64,000 nt of DNA from Acidimicrobiia bacterium (GCA_022820505.1 JAJEFK010000054.1:1-64000); one strand, 5' to 3'. Positions 8,288-16,913 are shown, counted from the first letter of the stretch. Numbers and translations are program-made. The notes: a model not told the origin generated them from the sequence alone.

Positions 8288-9076
8288 CTACATCGTGAAG
8301 CGCAGGTTGCGGGCGGCGTGGGCGCCGATCTCGGCGTCGCCGGACCATGTGACCAGGCCAGCGGCAATTGGCACTTCGGGGTCGATGCGCCCGCAGGTGA
8401 GGTCCATGAATGCCATCGAGTCGCAGTGCAGCGTCACGTCGGGGTTCTCGACGTGATCCACCTCGCGGGCCCGGCCCTCGACCTGCACGTAGATGTCGCG
8501 CTCGACAGCGCCAGTGATGTCGAAGCGCATCGTGGCGCCGTCGGGCAGGCCGACCCGCTTGCCTGCGATGTAGCCGATCGACAGGTGTACCTCGTTCAGC
8601 GCCATCTCGGCGGCGGGGCCGCCGTTGCCGGTCGGCAGGCCCAGCGGGGTGCGGCAGTCGCGCTCGTGCATCCAGTGATCGAACTCTCGGATGGCCATGA
8701 AGCGACCGTAGGTGCCCGGTCCGACGGGGGTCATCGATCCGCGGTCGAACACCTCCTCGTCGAGCGCCTCGAGCTGTGCAGCGCGTTCGTCCCACACCTG
8801 GGCGGCCAGCGCCGTCAGCTCCGGGCCGCTCATCGCCATGGCCGCCGAGAAGAGGCCGGGTATCTCGCCGAACGGGGGCGGTGTCTCGACTGATTCGGGC
8901 AGCCAGCCCGACAGGCCTTGCTCGACGGACACCTGGTGTGCCAGCACGCCCTTGACGGTCCAGTCGGGGCAGTGCGACTGCACGTCCCACTGGTCGCCCG
9001 CGAGCGAGCCGTAGAACTCCTTCGAGCTCGCCCAGCAGGTTTTGAGGTTGTCGATGATGAGTTGCGGCTGACTCAT
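8288..9076 (-). CDS. maleylpyruvate isomerase-like, mycothiol-dependent family protein
   Basis: 262 residues of the MDMPI/DinB-like four-helix family (TIGR03083 type). The N-terminal helix bundle shows DQWDVQSHCPDWTVKGVLAHQV (split near residues 27-48), in which the His is a usual metal ligand, and FDHWMHERDCRTPLG near 130, with a second His and the His-x-x-Asp-x-Arg pattern conserved in the family. A C-terminal SCP2-like domain (VERDIYVQVEGRA to the end) follows. Family members use mycothiol, the actinobacterial thiol, for isomerisation or S-transfer. The substrate is unknown. It lies between the DUF3237 gene and an LLM-class oxidoreductase on the same strand. Confidence 0.8.
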   Translation of the reverse strand: MSQPQLIIDNLKTCWASSKEFYGSLAGDQWDVQSHCPDWTVKGVLAHQVSVEQGLSGWLPESVETPPPFGEIPGLFSAAMAMSGPELTALAAQVWDERAAQLEALDEEVFDRGSMTPVGPGTYGRFMAIREFDHWMHERDCRTPLGLPTGNGGPAAEMALNEVHLSIGYIAGKRVGLPDGATMRFDITGAVERDIYVQVEGRAREVDHVENPDVTLHCDSMAFMDLTCGRIDPEVPIAAGLVTWSGDAEIGAHAARNLRFTM

Positions 9077-9147
9077 GGTGCCGTCCTGTTCTGTGTTGTG
9101 CCTGTGCTGAATTGTGATGACAGTTGCAGCGGGTGATCCGGCGGGGC

Positions 9148-10059
9148 TCAGCCGGTCTCGGCCCGGATGCGATCGAGAATCTCACCCAGCCGGTCGATCA
9201 TGGCATCGACCGAGCGGGCACCGGCCTGGAAGATGGCCGTGACATTCACCGAGGCCCAGTCGAATCCCAGCGCCTTGACGACGGCGGCCCGCTCGCCGAT
9301 GGCGTCCAAGTCCTTGTAGAAGCCTTTGTCGGCATCGGAGCGGGGCGGCGGGGCGAGCATGAGCTGCATGCCGATGGAGTCGGGATCGCGGCCGAAGTCC
9401 TCCTCGGCCCGGCGGCGGATCTCCGTCATGCATTCCAGCGCCCGTTCGTCGCTGACGCCCGACGCCATCCAGCCGTCGCCCTTCTGGGCGGTGCGTCGCA
9501 GCGCGGCGCGGCTGTCGCCGCCGATCCACAGCGGGATGCCGGCGCCCTGGGGCGACACGGGCTCCATGCCCATGTCGTGGCTGTTGTAGTGCTCGCCGGA
9601 GTACTCGATCCGTCCGCCTGCCCAGTAGGTGCGCATGAGGTCGATGGCCTCGTCCATGCGCTTGCCCCGGGTGCCGAAATCCTCCTCGAGAGCGTCGTAC
9701 TCGGAGTCCTGCCAGCCCACGCCGATGCCGAGACGCACCCGGCCGCCCGACAGCGTGTCCAGCGTGGAGATCTGCTTGGCCACCAGCACGGGCTGGCGCT
9801 GGGGCAGCACCAGCACCTCGGTTGAAAGCGACACCCGCTCGGTCACCGCGGCCACGTTCGCGAGCAGCATCAGCGCTTCGAGAATCGGCATGTTGGCGGG
9901 GTAGATCGTGAAACGGCCCTCGCCTGGGTGCCCCATCACCACATGGTCGAAGGCGGCAATCTCGTCGTAGCCCAGATCCTCGATGGCCTTGGCCAGATCG
10001 AGCACACGCTGGGGTCCTTCCCGGAACGCGATGGACGGGAAGTCGACGGCGATCTTCAT
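9148..10059 (-). CDS. LLM class F420-dependent oxidoreductase
   Basis: 303 residues of the luciferase-like TIM-barrel family. Motifs: an N-terminal AVDFPSIAFREGP, GYDEIAAFDHVVMG near residue 33, VSLSTEVLVLPQRQPVLVAKQ near 80-100, and the family-typical GGRVRLGIGVGWQDSEYDAL near 110. The GVGW element is characteristic of F420-using members in actinobacteria. The physiological substrate is unknown. An AGGAGAGGATC ribosome site precedes the ATG. Two MaoC-type genes lie directly upstream on the same strand, so the gene probably belongs to a lipid or aromatic acid degradation unit. Confidence 0.87.
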   Translation of the reverse strand: MKIAVDFPSIAFREGPQRVLDLAKAIEDLGYDEIAAFDHVVMGHPGEGRFTIYPANMPILEALMLLANVAAVTERVSLSTEVLVLPQRQPVLVAKQISTLDTLSGGRVRLGIGVGWQDSEYDALEEDFGTRGKRMDEAIDLMRTYWAGGRIEYSGEHYNSHDMGMEPVSPQGAGIPLWIGGDSRAALRRTAQKGDGWMASGVSDERALECMTEIRRRAEEDFGRDPDSIGMQLMLAPPPRSDADKGFYKDLDAIGERAAVVKALGFDWASVNVTAIFQAGARSVDAMIDRLGEILDRIRAETG

Positions 10060-10079
10060 GCGGGGATCCTCTCCTGCGG

Positions 10080-10529
10080 CTAGGCCGTGGGCAGGCGGAC
10101 CCTAGCTGTCGCCGGCATGAGCAGTCTTCCGTCGGAGGTGTGCTCGGCGATCTCCAGCTCGACGACCCCCGTCTCGTGGTCGACGGACGTCACGGTGCCC
10201 GAGAACACCAGCTCCTCGCCGGGAAGACCGCTGGCGCGGTTCTGCCAGGTGACGCCCAGCAGCCGGGCGGCGGGGCCCGCCCAGTCCGTCACGAACTGCG
10301 TGAGCCATGCGCCCTGCAGCGGACCGTGCACGATGATGTCGTCGTGCCCCTCGAAGCGGGCGTATTCGCGGTCGTAGTGGATCCGGTGCGGGTTGTGGCT
10401 GGCCGCGCTGTAGAGGAAGAGCTGTGCCTCGTCGGGGAACTTGTGCATTGTCGGCAACTGCTGGCCGGCTTCGAGGGTCGCTAGATCCGGGGCTGCGGTG
10501 GTCGTGACCGTGTCAGTGTCAGTGCTCAT
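10080..10529 (-). CDS. MaoC-like hot-dog dehydratase
   Basis: 149 residues from the ATG at 10529, which overlaps the upstream gene's stop by four bases (ATGA), the reason for rejecting the longer frame. The family core is visible as FLYSAASHNPHRIHYDREYA near residue 45 (Asn-Pro-x-x-x-His of the hydratase motif) and DDIIVHGPLQGAWLTQF near 70. Together with the preceding gene it resembles the two-subunit HadA/B or HadB/C-type 3-hydroxyacyl-thioester dehydratases, in which only one chain carries the full catalytic Asp/His motif; here the usual Asp before Asn is replaced by His, so activity is uncertain. Confidence 0.8.
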   Translation of the reverse strand: MSTDTDTVTTTAAPDLATLEAGQQLPTMHKFPDEAQLFLYSAASHNPHRIHYDREYARFEGHDDIIVHGPLQGAWLTQFVTDWAGPAARLLGVTWQNRASGLPGEELVFSGTVTSVDHETGVVELEIAEHTSDGRLLMPATARVRLPTA

Positions 10530-11017
10530 CGTGCAATGCCGATCATGCGGGAACGGGCGACTTCGTCGCCGAATTGGTTGACGAAGGTGGTCTCGCGAAC
10601 TTGCCGGACGAAGGGTCCCTTGCGGCCCTCCTTCTGATCGACTGCGGCGAGCCGAGCGGTGGCGGTGATCTCGTCGCCGACGCAGACAGGCTCGAGGAAG
10701 TCCCATTCCTCGCCGCCGAACATCACCCGGTCGACCAGCAGCCGGATCCGGGTGCCCTCGCGGTACAGGCCGTCCGTGCGCAGGTCTGCTGCCGTTCTCG
10801 GCTGCACCACGGCATGGGTGACGTAGGTGGGCGGCGCCACCAGCGTGCGGTAGCCGGCCGCCTGTGCTGCGACCTCATCGAAGTAGACGGGGTTCTCGTC
10901 GCCGACGGCGTACGCGTAGCGCTGGGCCTCCCGGCGGTCGATGACGGTGGTGACCGGCCCCGACAGCACCTCGCCGACGCGCTCCAGCGTCTCGGCCGGG
11001 ATCAGCGACTCGCTCAT
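10526..11017 (-). CDS. MaoC N-terminal-type (FAS1-like) dehydratase subunit
   Basis: 163 residues with the pattern of the MaoC N-terminal dehydratase domain: VTTVIDRREAQRYAYAVGDENPVYFDEVAA (split over residues 22-51), the VAPPTYVTHAV loop and the VGDEITATARL strand. Such a chain pairs with a second hot-dog protein to form a heterodimeric enoyl-thioester hydratase. The four-base overlap with the next gene implies coupled translation. A TAATGT hexamer ends seven bases before the ATG, pointing to a leaderless message. Confidence 0.82.
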   Translation of the reverse strand: MSESLIPAETLERVGEVLSGPVTTVIDRREAQRYAYAVGDENPVYFDEVAAQAAGYRTLVAPPTYVTHAVVQPRTAADLRTDGLYREGTRIRLLVDRVMFGGEEWDFLEPVCVGDEITATARLAAVDQKEGRKGPFVRQVRETTFVNQFGDEVARSRMIGIAR

Positions 11018-11024
11018 TGCACTG

Positions 11025-11030
11025 ACATTA
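11025..11030 (-). promoter_or_regulatory. leaderless-type -10 hexamer for the MaoC pair
   Basis: TAATGT on the minus strand, seven bases before the ATG at 11017. Confidence 0.45.
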
Positions 11031-11067
11031 CGTCGCTAGCGTCTATGGCACAGCAGGAGGAAACACC

Positions 11068-11721
11068 GTGGCGTTGTGGTCGAGGAAGCTGGAGATTCCG
11101 GAAGCCGACGCCGCGTTGCCCGGTCGCAGCCAGACGATGCCGGTCGCTCCGGCGCATGTCGTGCTCGGAACGTCGATGACGCCGCCGTTCCCCGACGGCT
11201 TCAAGCACGTCGTGGTGGGCATGGGCTGCTTCTGGGGAGTGGAGCGCATCTTCTGGCAGCTCCCGGGCGTGTACACGACGGCGGTGGGCTACGCGGGCGG
11301 CCACACGCCGAACCCCAGCTACCAAGAGGTGTGCTCGGGGCTGACCGGGCACAATGAAGTGGCCCTCGTGGTTTTCGATCCAGCGGTCACGAGCTTCGAC
11401 GCCATGCTGAAGGCCTTCTGGGAAGGGCACGACCCCACCCAGGGCATGCGGCAGGGCAATGACATCGGCACGCAGTACCGGTCGGGCATCTATGTCGCGG
11501 ACGAAGCCGAGCTGGAGCTTGCGATCTCGTCCCGCGACATGTTCCAGGCAGTACTGGACCGTGCAGGCCTCGGCCGCATCACCACCGAGATCTGCCTGGC
11601 CGGGCCCTTCTACTACGCCGAGGACTACCACCAGCAGTACCTGCACAAGATCCCGTGGGGCTACTGCGGCCTGGGCAGCACCGGCCAGACCTGCCCGGTG
11701 GGCGTCGCCGCCGCCGACTGA
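11068..11721 (+). CDS. msrA: peptide-methionine (S)-S-oxide reductase
   Basis: 217 residues. The catalytic motif [13 protein letters not shown] lies near residue 52, with the nucleophilic Cys of [29 protein letters not shown] (split over about 75-98) and the C-terminal [14 protein letters not shown] are also MsrA features and contain candidate resolving cysteines. The enzyme repairs oxidised methionine in proteins. The GTG start is fixed by a strong CAGGAGG site seven bases upstream. The first 40 residues precede the family core and may be a lineage-specific extension. The gene converges with an LLM gene; a TCGGC/GCCGA mini-hairpin lies between them. Confidence 0.95.
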   Translation: MALWSRKLEIPEADAALPGRSQTMPVAPAHVVLGTSMTPPFPDGFKHVVVGMGCFWGVERIFWQLPGVYTTAVGYAGGHTPNPSYQEVCSGLTGHNEVALVVFDPAVTSFDAMLKAFWEGHDPTQGMRQGNDIGTQYRSGIYVADEAELELAISSRDMFQAVLDRAGLGRITTEICLAGPFYYAEDYHQQYLHKIPWGYCGLGSTGQTCPVGVAAAD

Positions 11722-11748
11722 ACTGCGCCCCCTCGGCGTGCCGCCGAA

Positions 11749-12744
11749 TCAGGCGAAGGCGTCCGCGAACGCCGCCATCGTCTCATCGGTCACGGCGCGC
11801 CGGTCGTCGCCCCAGGGCAGCGGCATCAGCACCGGGTACTCCACGCCCGCGTCCACGTACGCCCGTGTGAACTCGCCGATCTCGGCGGGCGTGCCGATGA
11901 AGTCGATCGCCTGGATCATCTCATTCGAGATGGCAGCGAGCGCGCCGTCGCGATCCCGCTCGGACTGGCGGGCGCGGGCTTCGTCCACCTCGTCGCCGAA
12001 GCCCGCGGCGCGGAAGGCGTTGGCGTAGCCGTCGGCCATGGTGTAGTTGAGCAAGTCTCGTTGCGCCGAGCGGGCCGAGCGCTCCAGCTCGCCGGCGGCC
12101 GCATGGACATAGCAGATGATCTGCGCGTCGCCGCCCTTGCGGACCTCGGCCACCACGCTCGGGACGTGCGAGGCGGGCAGGTAGTTGAGCAGGACGCCGT
12201 CGGCCACCTCGCCCGCCAGCCGCAGCATCTGCGGGTTGAGTGCTGCCAGCACGATCTTCGGTCGGCGCTCGCCCAGCCGCATCGCGAGGCGGAACCGGCG
12301 CACCTGCCAGAAGTCGCCCTCGAACGTCACCGATTCGCCGCTCAGGCACTCGCGCAGCAGCGCCACGTACTCGCGCATCATCGCGATGGGGCGCTCGGGC
12401 GGCGGTTCGCCGTGCTGGCGGAGGATGCCGGGTGCCGATACGCCGAGTCCCACCAGCACGTCCCGGTCGTCGCTGAGCGACTGCAGGGTGGCGGCCGTCA
12501 TGGCCACCAGCGTGGGGGCACGCAGTTGGATGGGAATGATGCCGGTGGCCAGATCGAGGCCGGGCGCGGCGTGCGCGACGGCACCCAGGAGCGAGAACGC
12601 GTCGGTCCCCGTCGCCTCGACCGTCCAGATCGACGAGTAGCCCTGCGCCTCGGCCGAACGGGCGATGTCGGTGACAGCGGCCGGTCCCAGCACCCCCAGG
12701 CTGCCGAAGGTCACGCCATAGGGAAGTCGTCCATTCGCGCTCAT
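11749..12744 (-). CDS. LLM class F420-dependent oxidoreductase
   Basis: 331 residues of the luciferase-like family. Visible: VTFGSLGVLGPAAVTDIARSAE, GYSSIWTVEATGTDAFSLLG near residue 35, the LDLATGIIPIQLRAPTLVAMTA segment (split near 63-84) and DVLVGLGVSAPGILRQHG near 95. The C-terminal IDFIGTPAEIGEFTRAYVDAGVE is typical of actinobacterial members. The substrate is unknown. A TACGGT hexamer ends eight bases before the ATG, indicating a leaderless transcript; it is divergent from the small gene at 12920. Confidence 0.87.
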   Translation of the reverse strand: MSANGRLPYGVTFGSLGVLGPAAVTDIARSAEAQGYSSIWTVEATGTDAFSLLGAVAHAAPGLDLATGIIPIQLRAPTLVAMTAATLQSLSDDRDVLVGLGVSAPGILRQHGEPPPERPIAMMREYVALLRECLSGESVTFEGDFWQVRRFRLAMRLGERRPKIVLAALNPQMLRLAGEVADGVLLNYLPASHVPSVVAEVRKGGDAQIICYVHAAAGELERSARSAQRDLLNYTMADGYANAFRAAGFGDEVDEARARQSERDRDGALAAISNEMIQAIDFIGTPAEIGEFTRAYVDAGVEYPVLMPLPWGDDRRAVTDETMAAFADAFA

Positions 12745-12752
12745 GGCGGCGC

Positions 12753-12758
12753 ACCGTA
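12753..12758 (-). promoter_or_regulatory. leaderless-type -10 hexamer for the LLM gene
   Basis: TACGGT on the minus strand, eight bases before the ATG at 12744. Confidence 0.45.
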
Positions 12759-12919
12759 CCCGCCGGCCGCGCCGTTCGGCGGAGCTGCTGCGCGCGTTTG
12801 CGGGCAGTTATGTGACGCGTCGGCGAACTGACGGTGGCCGGCGTCAGGTGCGAGATAGGGTGAGGCTCACAGCCAGCAACGCCGTCTGCAGAGGCGTCGG
12901 GAGCGGGGAGGGAACAGAG

Positions 12920-13144
12920 ATGACCGAGACAACGGAACCGACTCGGACAGCTGAGCCCCGGATCATTTCCGACGCACTCGAGGTCATCGACAGTGCGCTG
13001 GGCGACTTCTTCAGCCGCGAACTTGTCTCATCGGTCGAGGTCACCGACGTGCTGCTCGACGTGCGCACGCTGCTCCGACGAGGCGACGAAGCCGACGAGC
13101 TGCCCACGGTCACCAAGGCCGATCAGGACGTCGCACGAGCCTGA
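12920..13144 (+). CDS. small acidic protein of unknown function
   Basis: 74 residues from an ATG that follows a GGGGAGGGAAC ribosome site; the longer open frame upstream crosses the divergent LLM promoter and was rejected. The composition is acidic, with an amphipathic helix-rich centre (DALEVIDSALGDFFSREL, then VTDVLLDVRTLLRR). No family is recognised. A TAGGGT hexamer near 12855 could be its -10 box. It is convergent with the PAP2 gene, eight bases away. It has the look of a real small gene (ribosome site, codon use) but nothing indicates function. Confidence 0.6.
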   Translation: MTETTEPTRTAEPRIISDALEVIDSALGDFFSRELVSSVEVTDVLLDVRTLLRRGDEADELPTVTKADQDVARA

Positions 13145-13153
13145 AGCGCCGGC

Positions 13154-13741
13154 TCAGCGCCGCATCAGCCGCGACGCCAGACGCCCGATTGCCTCGCCGA
13201 CGGCGGCGCCTGCAATGACGTCGCTCGCGTGATGCAAGCGCACGTGGATGCGTGAGACGGCCACGATGGCTGCCGCCAGGCGGTAGAGGGGCCCCAGCCG
13301 CGACCCGCGTGACAGCACCACCGCGGCACAGAAGGCTGCCGAGGCGTGGCCGGAGGGGAAGCTGGACGTGATCGGCTGGCGGAGCCGGTGGCCGGTCGGG
13401 TTCTCGGCGGCCGTGCCGGGCCTGCGGCGCGCGAACAGCCGCTTGACACCCTGATTCACGATCAGCGACTCGAGCGCCATGAGTGCGCTGAAGCGCAATG
13501 CGTCGGCGGCTTCCCGGCGCGGCCCGAGGGCTCGAATAGCACCCAGCACGTGCCAGATCTGGCTGAACTCGCCGACGTCTGAGGCCCCGTACATCACCCG
13601 ATCCATCAGCTTGCGGCCGCGGAGCACCTCCCACCACCTGTCGACGGCACGATCAAAGCGAGCGATCTGCTGCGCCCCCGCCGACAGCGGATCGTGCGGC
13701 TCGGCTGGCCCAGGGTCACCCGGCGGCGATGCAGACATCAT
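13154..13741 (-). CDS. PAP2 family phosphatase, membrane associated
   Basis: 195 residues with all three PAP2 motifs: KRLFARRRP (K-x6-RP), SSFPSGHASAAF (PSGH) and SRIHVRLHHASD (SR-x5-H-x3-D), which form the vanadium-chloroperoxidase-type phosphatase site. Hydrophobic helices surround them. Members dephosphorylate phosphatidic acid, undecaprenyl pyrophosphate or polyprenyl phosphates. The start overlaps the stop of the LysM lipoprotein upstream (ATGATGA), giving translational coupling and an envelope context. The specific lipid substrate is unknown. Confidence 0.87.
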   Translation of the reverse strand: MMSASPPGDPGPAEPHDPLSAGAQQIARFDRAVDRWWEVLRGRKLMDRVMYGASDVGEFSQIWHVLGAIRALGPRREAADALRFSALMALESLIVNQGVKRLFARRRPGTAAENPTGHRLRQPITSSFPSGHASAAFCAAVVLSRGSRLGPLYRLAAAIVAVSRIHVRLHHASDVIAGAAVGEAIGRLASRLMRR

Positions 13742-14184
13742 CCTGACCCCGCAAGCGTGATCGGCGGCGCGGTGGTGGTGGGCAGCAGCGGCGGGAGGAC
13801 GGGGTCGGTGGCGGGAGCGATGGTGAGCGCGGGCCCGGCATCGGGGTCGGGCGGCGGCGGGATCAGAAGAATCTGGCCGACGAAGATCTTGGTGGGGTCG
13901 GCGATGTTGTTCACCCGCACCAGGTCGTTCAGGTGAATGCCGTACCTGTCGGCGATCTGGATCAGCGTGTCGCCGCGCACCACCGTGTACGGCGTCAGCA
14001 CCGGGGGTTCGGTCGTGGTGGCCGGCGCCACCGTGGGCGCAGGAACCGTCGTGGCGGAGGTCTGGGTGCGAGACTCGCCCGGCAGCAGGGTGCACCCGAT
14101 TGCCATGCCCGAAGCCGCGACAGCGATTGCCACGCTCATTGCTCGCCGGCGCCGTGGGCAGGAGCAGTCACTGGCCTTCGTCAC
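13738..14184 (-). CDS. LysM-domain lipoprotein
   Basis: 148 residues if started at the GTG at 14184, which overlaps the previous stop codon (GTGA); an internal ATG at 14139 is the alternative. The GTG start gives a proper signal peptide: a basic RRRR n-region, a hydrophobic stretch and a Cys after AIG as a lipobox-like site. After a Pro/Thr-rich linker, one LysM domain follows (YTVVRGDTLIQIADRYG near residue 67 to VGQILLIPPPP), then a Pro/Thr-rich tail. LysM binds peptidoglycan N-acetylglucosamine. It is paralogous to the gene immediately upstream. Confidence 0.78.
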   Translation of the reverse strand: MTKASDCSCPRRRRAMSVAIAVAASGMAIGCTLLPGESRTQTSATTVPAPTVAPATTTEPPVLTPYTVVRGDTLIQIADRYGIHLNDLVRVNNIADPTKIFVGQILLIPPPPDPDAGPALTIAPATDPVLPPLLPTTTAPPITLAGSG

Positions 14185-14540
14185 TGTGAGCTGTTGGCGC
14201 CGACCACGGTCGGCGGGATGACGAGCTGCTCCCCGATGCGGAGCAGCGTGTCCTCCTTGCCGTTCTCTTCCATGAGCGCTTGGACGGAAACGCCGAATCC
14301 GTTGGCGATCTTGCTGAGGGTGTCGCCCGGCTGCACCACGTAGATGCGACGCTGCGGAGGCGGCGCGGCGATGGTCGTGGTGGTGAGCTGCGGGCGCAGC
14401 GTCGTGAGCACGGGAAGGGTCGTCGGGATCGGCTCTGCCTCCGGCTCGGAGGCACAGGCACCGCCAATCGCAACTACGGCCACCAGTGCCGCGGCGAGCC
14501 GGCCGGCGCATGCGGCGCTTGCTTCAGGTGGTCGAGGCAT
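14181..14540 (-). CDS. LysM-domain lipoprotein
   Basis: 119 residues: an N-terminal signal segment (LAAALVAVVAIGGAC, lipobox-like Cys near 28), a Thr/Pro-rich linker and one C-terminal LysM domain (YVVQPGDTLSKIANGFGVS to GEQLVIPP). It would sit on the outer face of the membrane holding peptidoglycan. It starts three bases after the Map stop and overlaps the next LysM gene by four bases, so Map, the two LysM genes and PAP2 appear to be one transcript. The duplication of LysM lipoproteins side by side suggests a wall-associated complex with the phosphatase (inference). Confidence 0.8.
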   Translation of the reverse strand: MPRPPEASAACAGRLAAALVAVVAIGGACASEPEAEPIPTTLPVLTTLRPQLTTTTIAAPPPQRRIYVVQPGDTLSKIANGFGVSVQALMEENGKEDTLLRIGEQLVIPPTVVGANSSQ

Positions 14541-14543
14541 GGC

Positions 14544-15545
14544 TCAGCCGGTTCTCACGGCCGCCGTGGGGAGCTGCCGGGGCCAGGCGTCGGGATCGAG
14601 CCGGCTCGCGGCGCTGGCGGAGAGAAACGGCTGTGGCTCGTCGTCGGTCAGGGTCAGCAGTTCGGCGCCGTCAGCGGTGACCAGCACCGTGTGTTCGAAC
14701 TGCGCGGTGCGGCTGCGATCGGCCGTCATGGCAGTCCAGCCGTCAGGCCAGAGCTGGGCGCGTGGTGTTCCCGCCGTGATCATCGGCTCCACGGTGAAGG
14801 TCATGCCTTCGACCAGCTCGGTTCGCGCAGAGGGGTCGAAGTAGTGCGGGATGTTGGGCAGCCGGTGGAAGATCTGCCCGATGCCGTGGCCGACGAACTC
14901 GCGCACGACGCCATACCCCTCGGACTCTGCCCGAGCTTGGATGGCGCGCCCGATGTCGCACACCTGGGCTCCTGGCCGTACCGCAGCGATGCCGTGGTAC
15001 ATGGATTCGCGGGTGACCTCGACGAGCCGCCGCGAGGCCTCGTCGACGTCGCCCACCAGGAACGTCTCGGAGTGGTCGCCGTGCACGCCGCCGACGTAGA
15101 TCGTCACATCGCAGTTCACGATGTCGCCGTCGCGCAGCCGCCGGTCGTCGGGGATGCCGTGGCAGATGATCTCGTTGGCCGAAGTGCACAGCGACTTCGG
15201 GAAGCCGTTGTAGTTGAGCGGGCTCGGGTAGCCGCCCTCGGCAATGCATGCCTCGTGGCAGACCTCGTCGAGATGATCGCTGGTGACGCCTGGTGCGATC
15301 TCTGCTGCCACGGCCCTCAGCACGCGCCGTGCCGCCGAACCTGCCGACCGCATGGCGTCGATCGTGGAGCTGTCGGAGGGCTCCACGCCGCTCGGCGCCG
15401 GCGAGGACTTGCCGCTGAGCGCGTAGGGCGGCAATTCGATGTGCGCGGGCACCGCCCGGCGGGGCGAGACCAAGCCAGCAATCACTGGCTCGAAGCCAGT
15501 AGGCCTCGTGCGCGCTGCTGGCACTCGACGCTTGCGCCTGCCCAT
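14544..15545 (-). CDS. map: type I methionyl aminopeptidase
   Basis: 333 residues. All five metal ligands of the pita-bread fold are visible: Asp in IVNCDVTIY, Asp in GVHGDHSETF, His in FVGHGIGQIFH, Glu in TFTVEPMI and Glu in TAQFEHTVLV. About 80 N-terminal residues precede the catalytic domain, as in mycobacterial MapB, which carries a Pro-rich ribosome-contacting extension. An alternative GTG lies at 15554, but a TAGCGT hexamer overlaps that codon and ends seven bases before the ATG at 15545, favouring the latter as a leaderless start. It removes initiator methionine from nascent proteins. Confidence 0.93.
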   Translation of the reverse strand: MGRRKRRVPAARTRPTGFEPVIAGLVSPRRAVPAHIELPPYALSGKSSPAPSGVEPSDSSTIDAMRSAGSAARRVLRAVAAEIAPGVTSDHLDEVCHEACIAEGGYPSPLNYNGFPKSLCTSANEIICHGIPDDRRLRDGDIVNCDVTIYVGGVHGDHSETFLVGDVDEASRRLVEVTRESMYHGIAAVRPGAQVCDIGRAIQARAESEGYGVVREFVGHGIGQIFHRLPNIPHYFDPSARTELVEGMTFTVEPMITAGTPRAQLWPDGWTAMTADRSRTAQFEHTVLVTADGAELLTLTDDEPQPFLSASAASRLDPDAWPRQLPTAAVRTG

Positions 15546-15552
15546 CGTCGTC

Positions 15553-15558
15553 ACGCTA
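15553..15558 (-). promoter_or_regulatory. leaderless-type -10 hexamer for map
   Basis: TAGCGT on the minus strand, seven bases before the ATG at 15545; it decides between two candidate starts. Confidence 0.5.
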
Positions 15559-15609
15559 CCCCTGGGTCAGGGGTGCTCTGTGATCGTGCCGCCTTGCCAG
15601 CGGGCGCGG

Positions 15610-16884
15610 TCAGTCGTCGCCGAGCTCGCCGAGCACTTCGTCATGATGCTCGCCGAGCTCGCCGAGCACTTCGTCGTTGTGCTCGCCCAGCTTGGGAGCG
15701 CGGCGGTAGATGCCCGGCGGCGTGGCGCTCATGCGAATCGGCGGCGCGATCTGGACGATCGGCCGACCCACGGGCTGCTCGACCGCCACCAGCATGTCGC
15801 GGGCCGCGACGTGAGGATCGCTGAACAGGTCGCCGGGGTGGTTGACCGGCCCGCAGGGCACCTTGCCCCCGATGGCAGCGATGACCTCCGCGTTGGTGAG
15901 CGTTGCGGCCCACTCGGTCAATGCCGCGATGATCTCGTCGCGATGGTGGTACCGCGCCCGCAGGGTGCGGGTCTCTTCTGCCCAGGCCCACTCGGGCCTA
16001 CCCATCGCAACCGCCAGCTCGCGCCAGTGGTTGTCGGTGGGAGCACCGATGGCGATGGCCCCGTCGATGGTGTCGAAGATGTCGAACGGCACGATGTACT
16101 GGTTCTTGTTGCCGCTGGGGGGCGTATCGGGCTGGCCCATCACGCTGTAACGGGTGACGCCGACTTCGCTGAGCGCCATCACGGCATCCACCATCGAGAC
16201 GTCCACGAACTGCCCCTCGCCGGTCCGCTGTGCGTGGAACAGCGCAGCCAGCACCCCCATGGCGCCGATCGTGCCGGGGTAGGTGTCGCCGATGTAGGGA
16301 CCCACCACGTGCCGGTCGTCGGGACCGCTGCCGGTGGCCGAGACCATGCCCGACATTGCCTGGGCCACGACGTCGTACGCGGGCCAGTCGACATAGGGAC
16401 TCTCGCCTGAGCGCGGGTCGCCGAAGCCGCGGATGGCCCCGTACACGAGCCGGGAGTTGCGCTCGTGGAGCACTTCCCAGCCCACTCCGAGCGCATCCAT
16501 CACGCCCGCGCGCATGTTCTCGACGAGTGCGTCAGCGGTGTCGACGAGCTGCAGGAATTGTTCCCGCTGGTCGTCGTCGGTGAGATCGAGGGCTATGCCT
16601 CGCTTGTTGCGGTTGTAGTTGGCGAACCCGGCGCCGAAATTCCGTTCGGTGTCCTCGCGGGTGAACGGCGGCATCTTGCGGGCCAGCTCGCCCCGCGGCG
16701 GCTCCACCTTGATCACGTCGGCGCCGAGGTCCGCAAGCATCATCGTCGACCACGGGCCTGCCAGCGCATGGGTGCAGTCGATGATGCGAACACCTTGGAG
16801 CGGACCTGAGTTCTGGGCAGCCATCGGCGCAGCCCGCTCATGCGCGGTGAGATGGTCTTCGTCAGGGGGATCCAGCTTCGTCAT
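15610..16884 (-). CDS. CaiB/BaiF family CoA-transferase
   Basis: 424 residues of the class III CoA-transferase fold. Visible: PLQGVRIIDCTHALAGPWSTMMLADLGADVIKVE (split over about 28-62), the NKRGIALDLTDD loop and GQFVDVSMVDAVMAL near 220. Catalysis uses an Asp following the NRNK region; the WPAYDVVAQAMSG stretch near 160 contains the expected Asp. These enzymes move CoA between carboxylic acids, often carnitine, bile acid or aromatic derivatives. An internal ATG at 16824 is an alternative start. The C-terminus ends in a duplicated acidic 11-residue unit. The enoyl-CoA hydratase gene lies 29 bases upstream on the same strand. Confidence 0.88.
   Translation of the reverse strand: MTKLDPPDEDHLTAHERAAPMAAQNSGPLQGVRIIDCTHALAGPWSTMMLADLGADVIKVEPPRGELARKMPPFTREDTERNFGAGFANYNRNKRGIALDLTDDDQREQFLQLVDTADALVENMRAGVMDALGVGWEVLHERNSRLVYGAIRGFGDPRSGESPYVDWPAYDVVAQAMSGMVSATGSGPDDRHVVGPYIGDTYPGTIGAMGVLAALFHAQRTGEGQFVDVSMVDAVMALSEVGVTRYSVMGQPDTPPSGNKNQYIVPFDIFDTIDGAIAIGAPTDNHWRELAVAMGRPEWAWAEETRTLRARYHHRDEIIAALTEWAATLTNAEVIAAIGGKVPCGPVNHPGDLFSDPHVAARDMLVAVEQPVGRPIVQIAPPIRMSATPPGIYRRAPKLGEHNDEVLGELGEHHDEVLGELGDD
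15618..15683 (-). repeat. 33-bp tandem duplication in the CoA-transferase tail
   Basis: Two adjacent 33-base units (15618-15650 and 15651-15683) differ at three positions and encode GEHHDEVLGEL and GEHNDEVLGEL at the very C-terminus. The reading frame is preserved. Confidence 0.85.
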
Positions 16885-16913
16885 GTCTTCGTCTCTTCGG
16901 TTCTCTGCCCGGG

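Noticed and set aside
14280-15824. 514-codon plus-strand frame opposite map
   Set aside because: Shadow of the methionine aminopeptidase gene.
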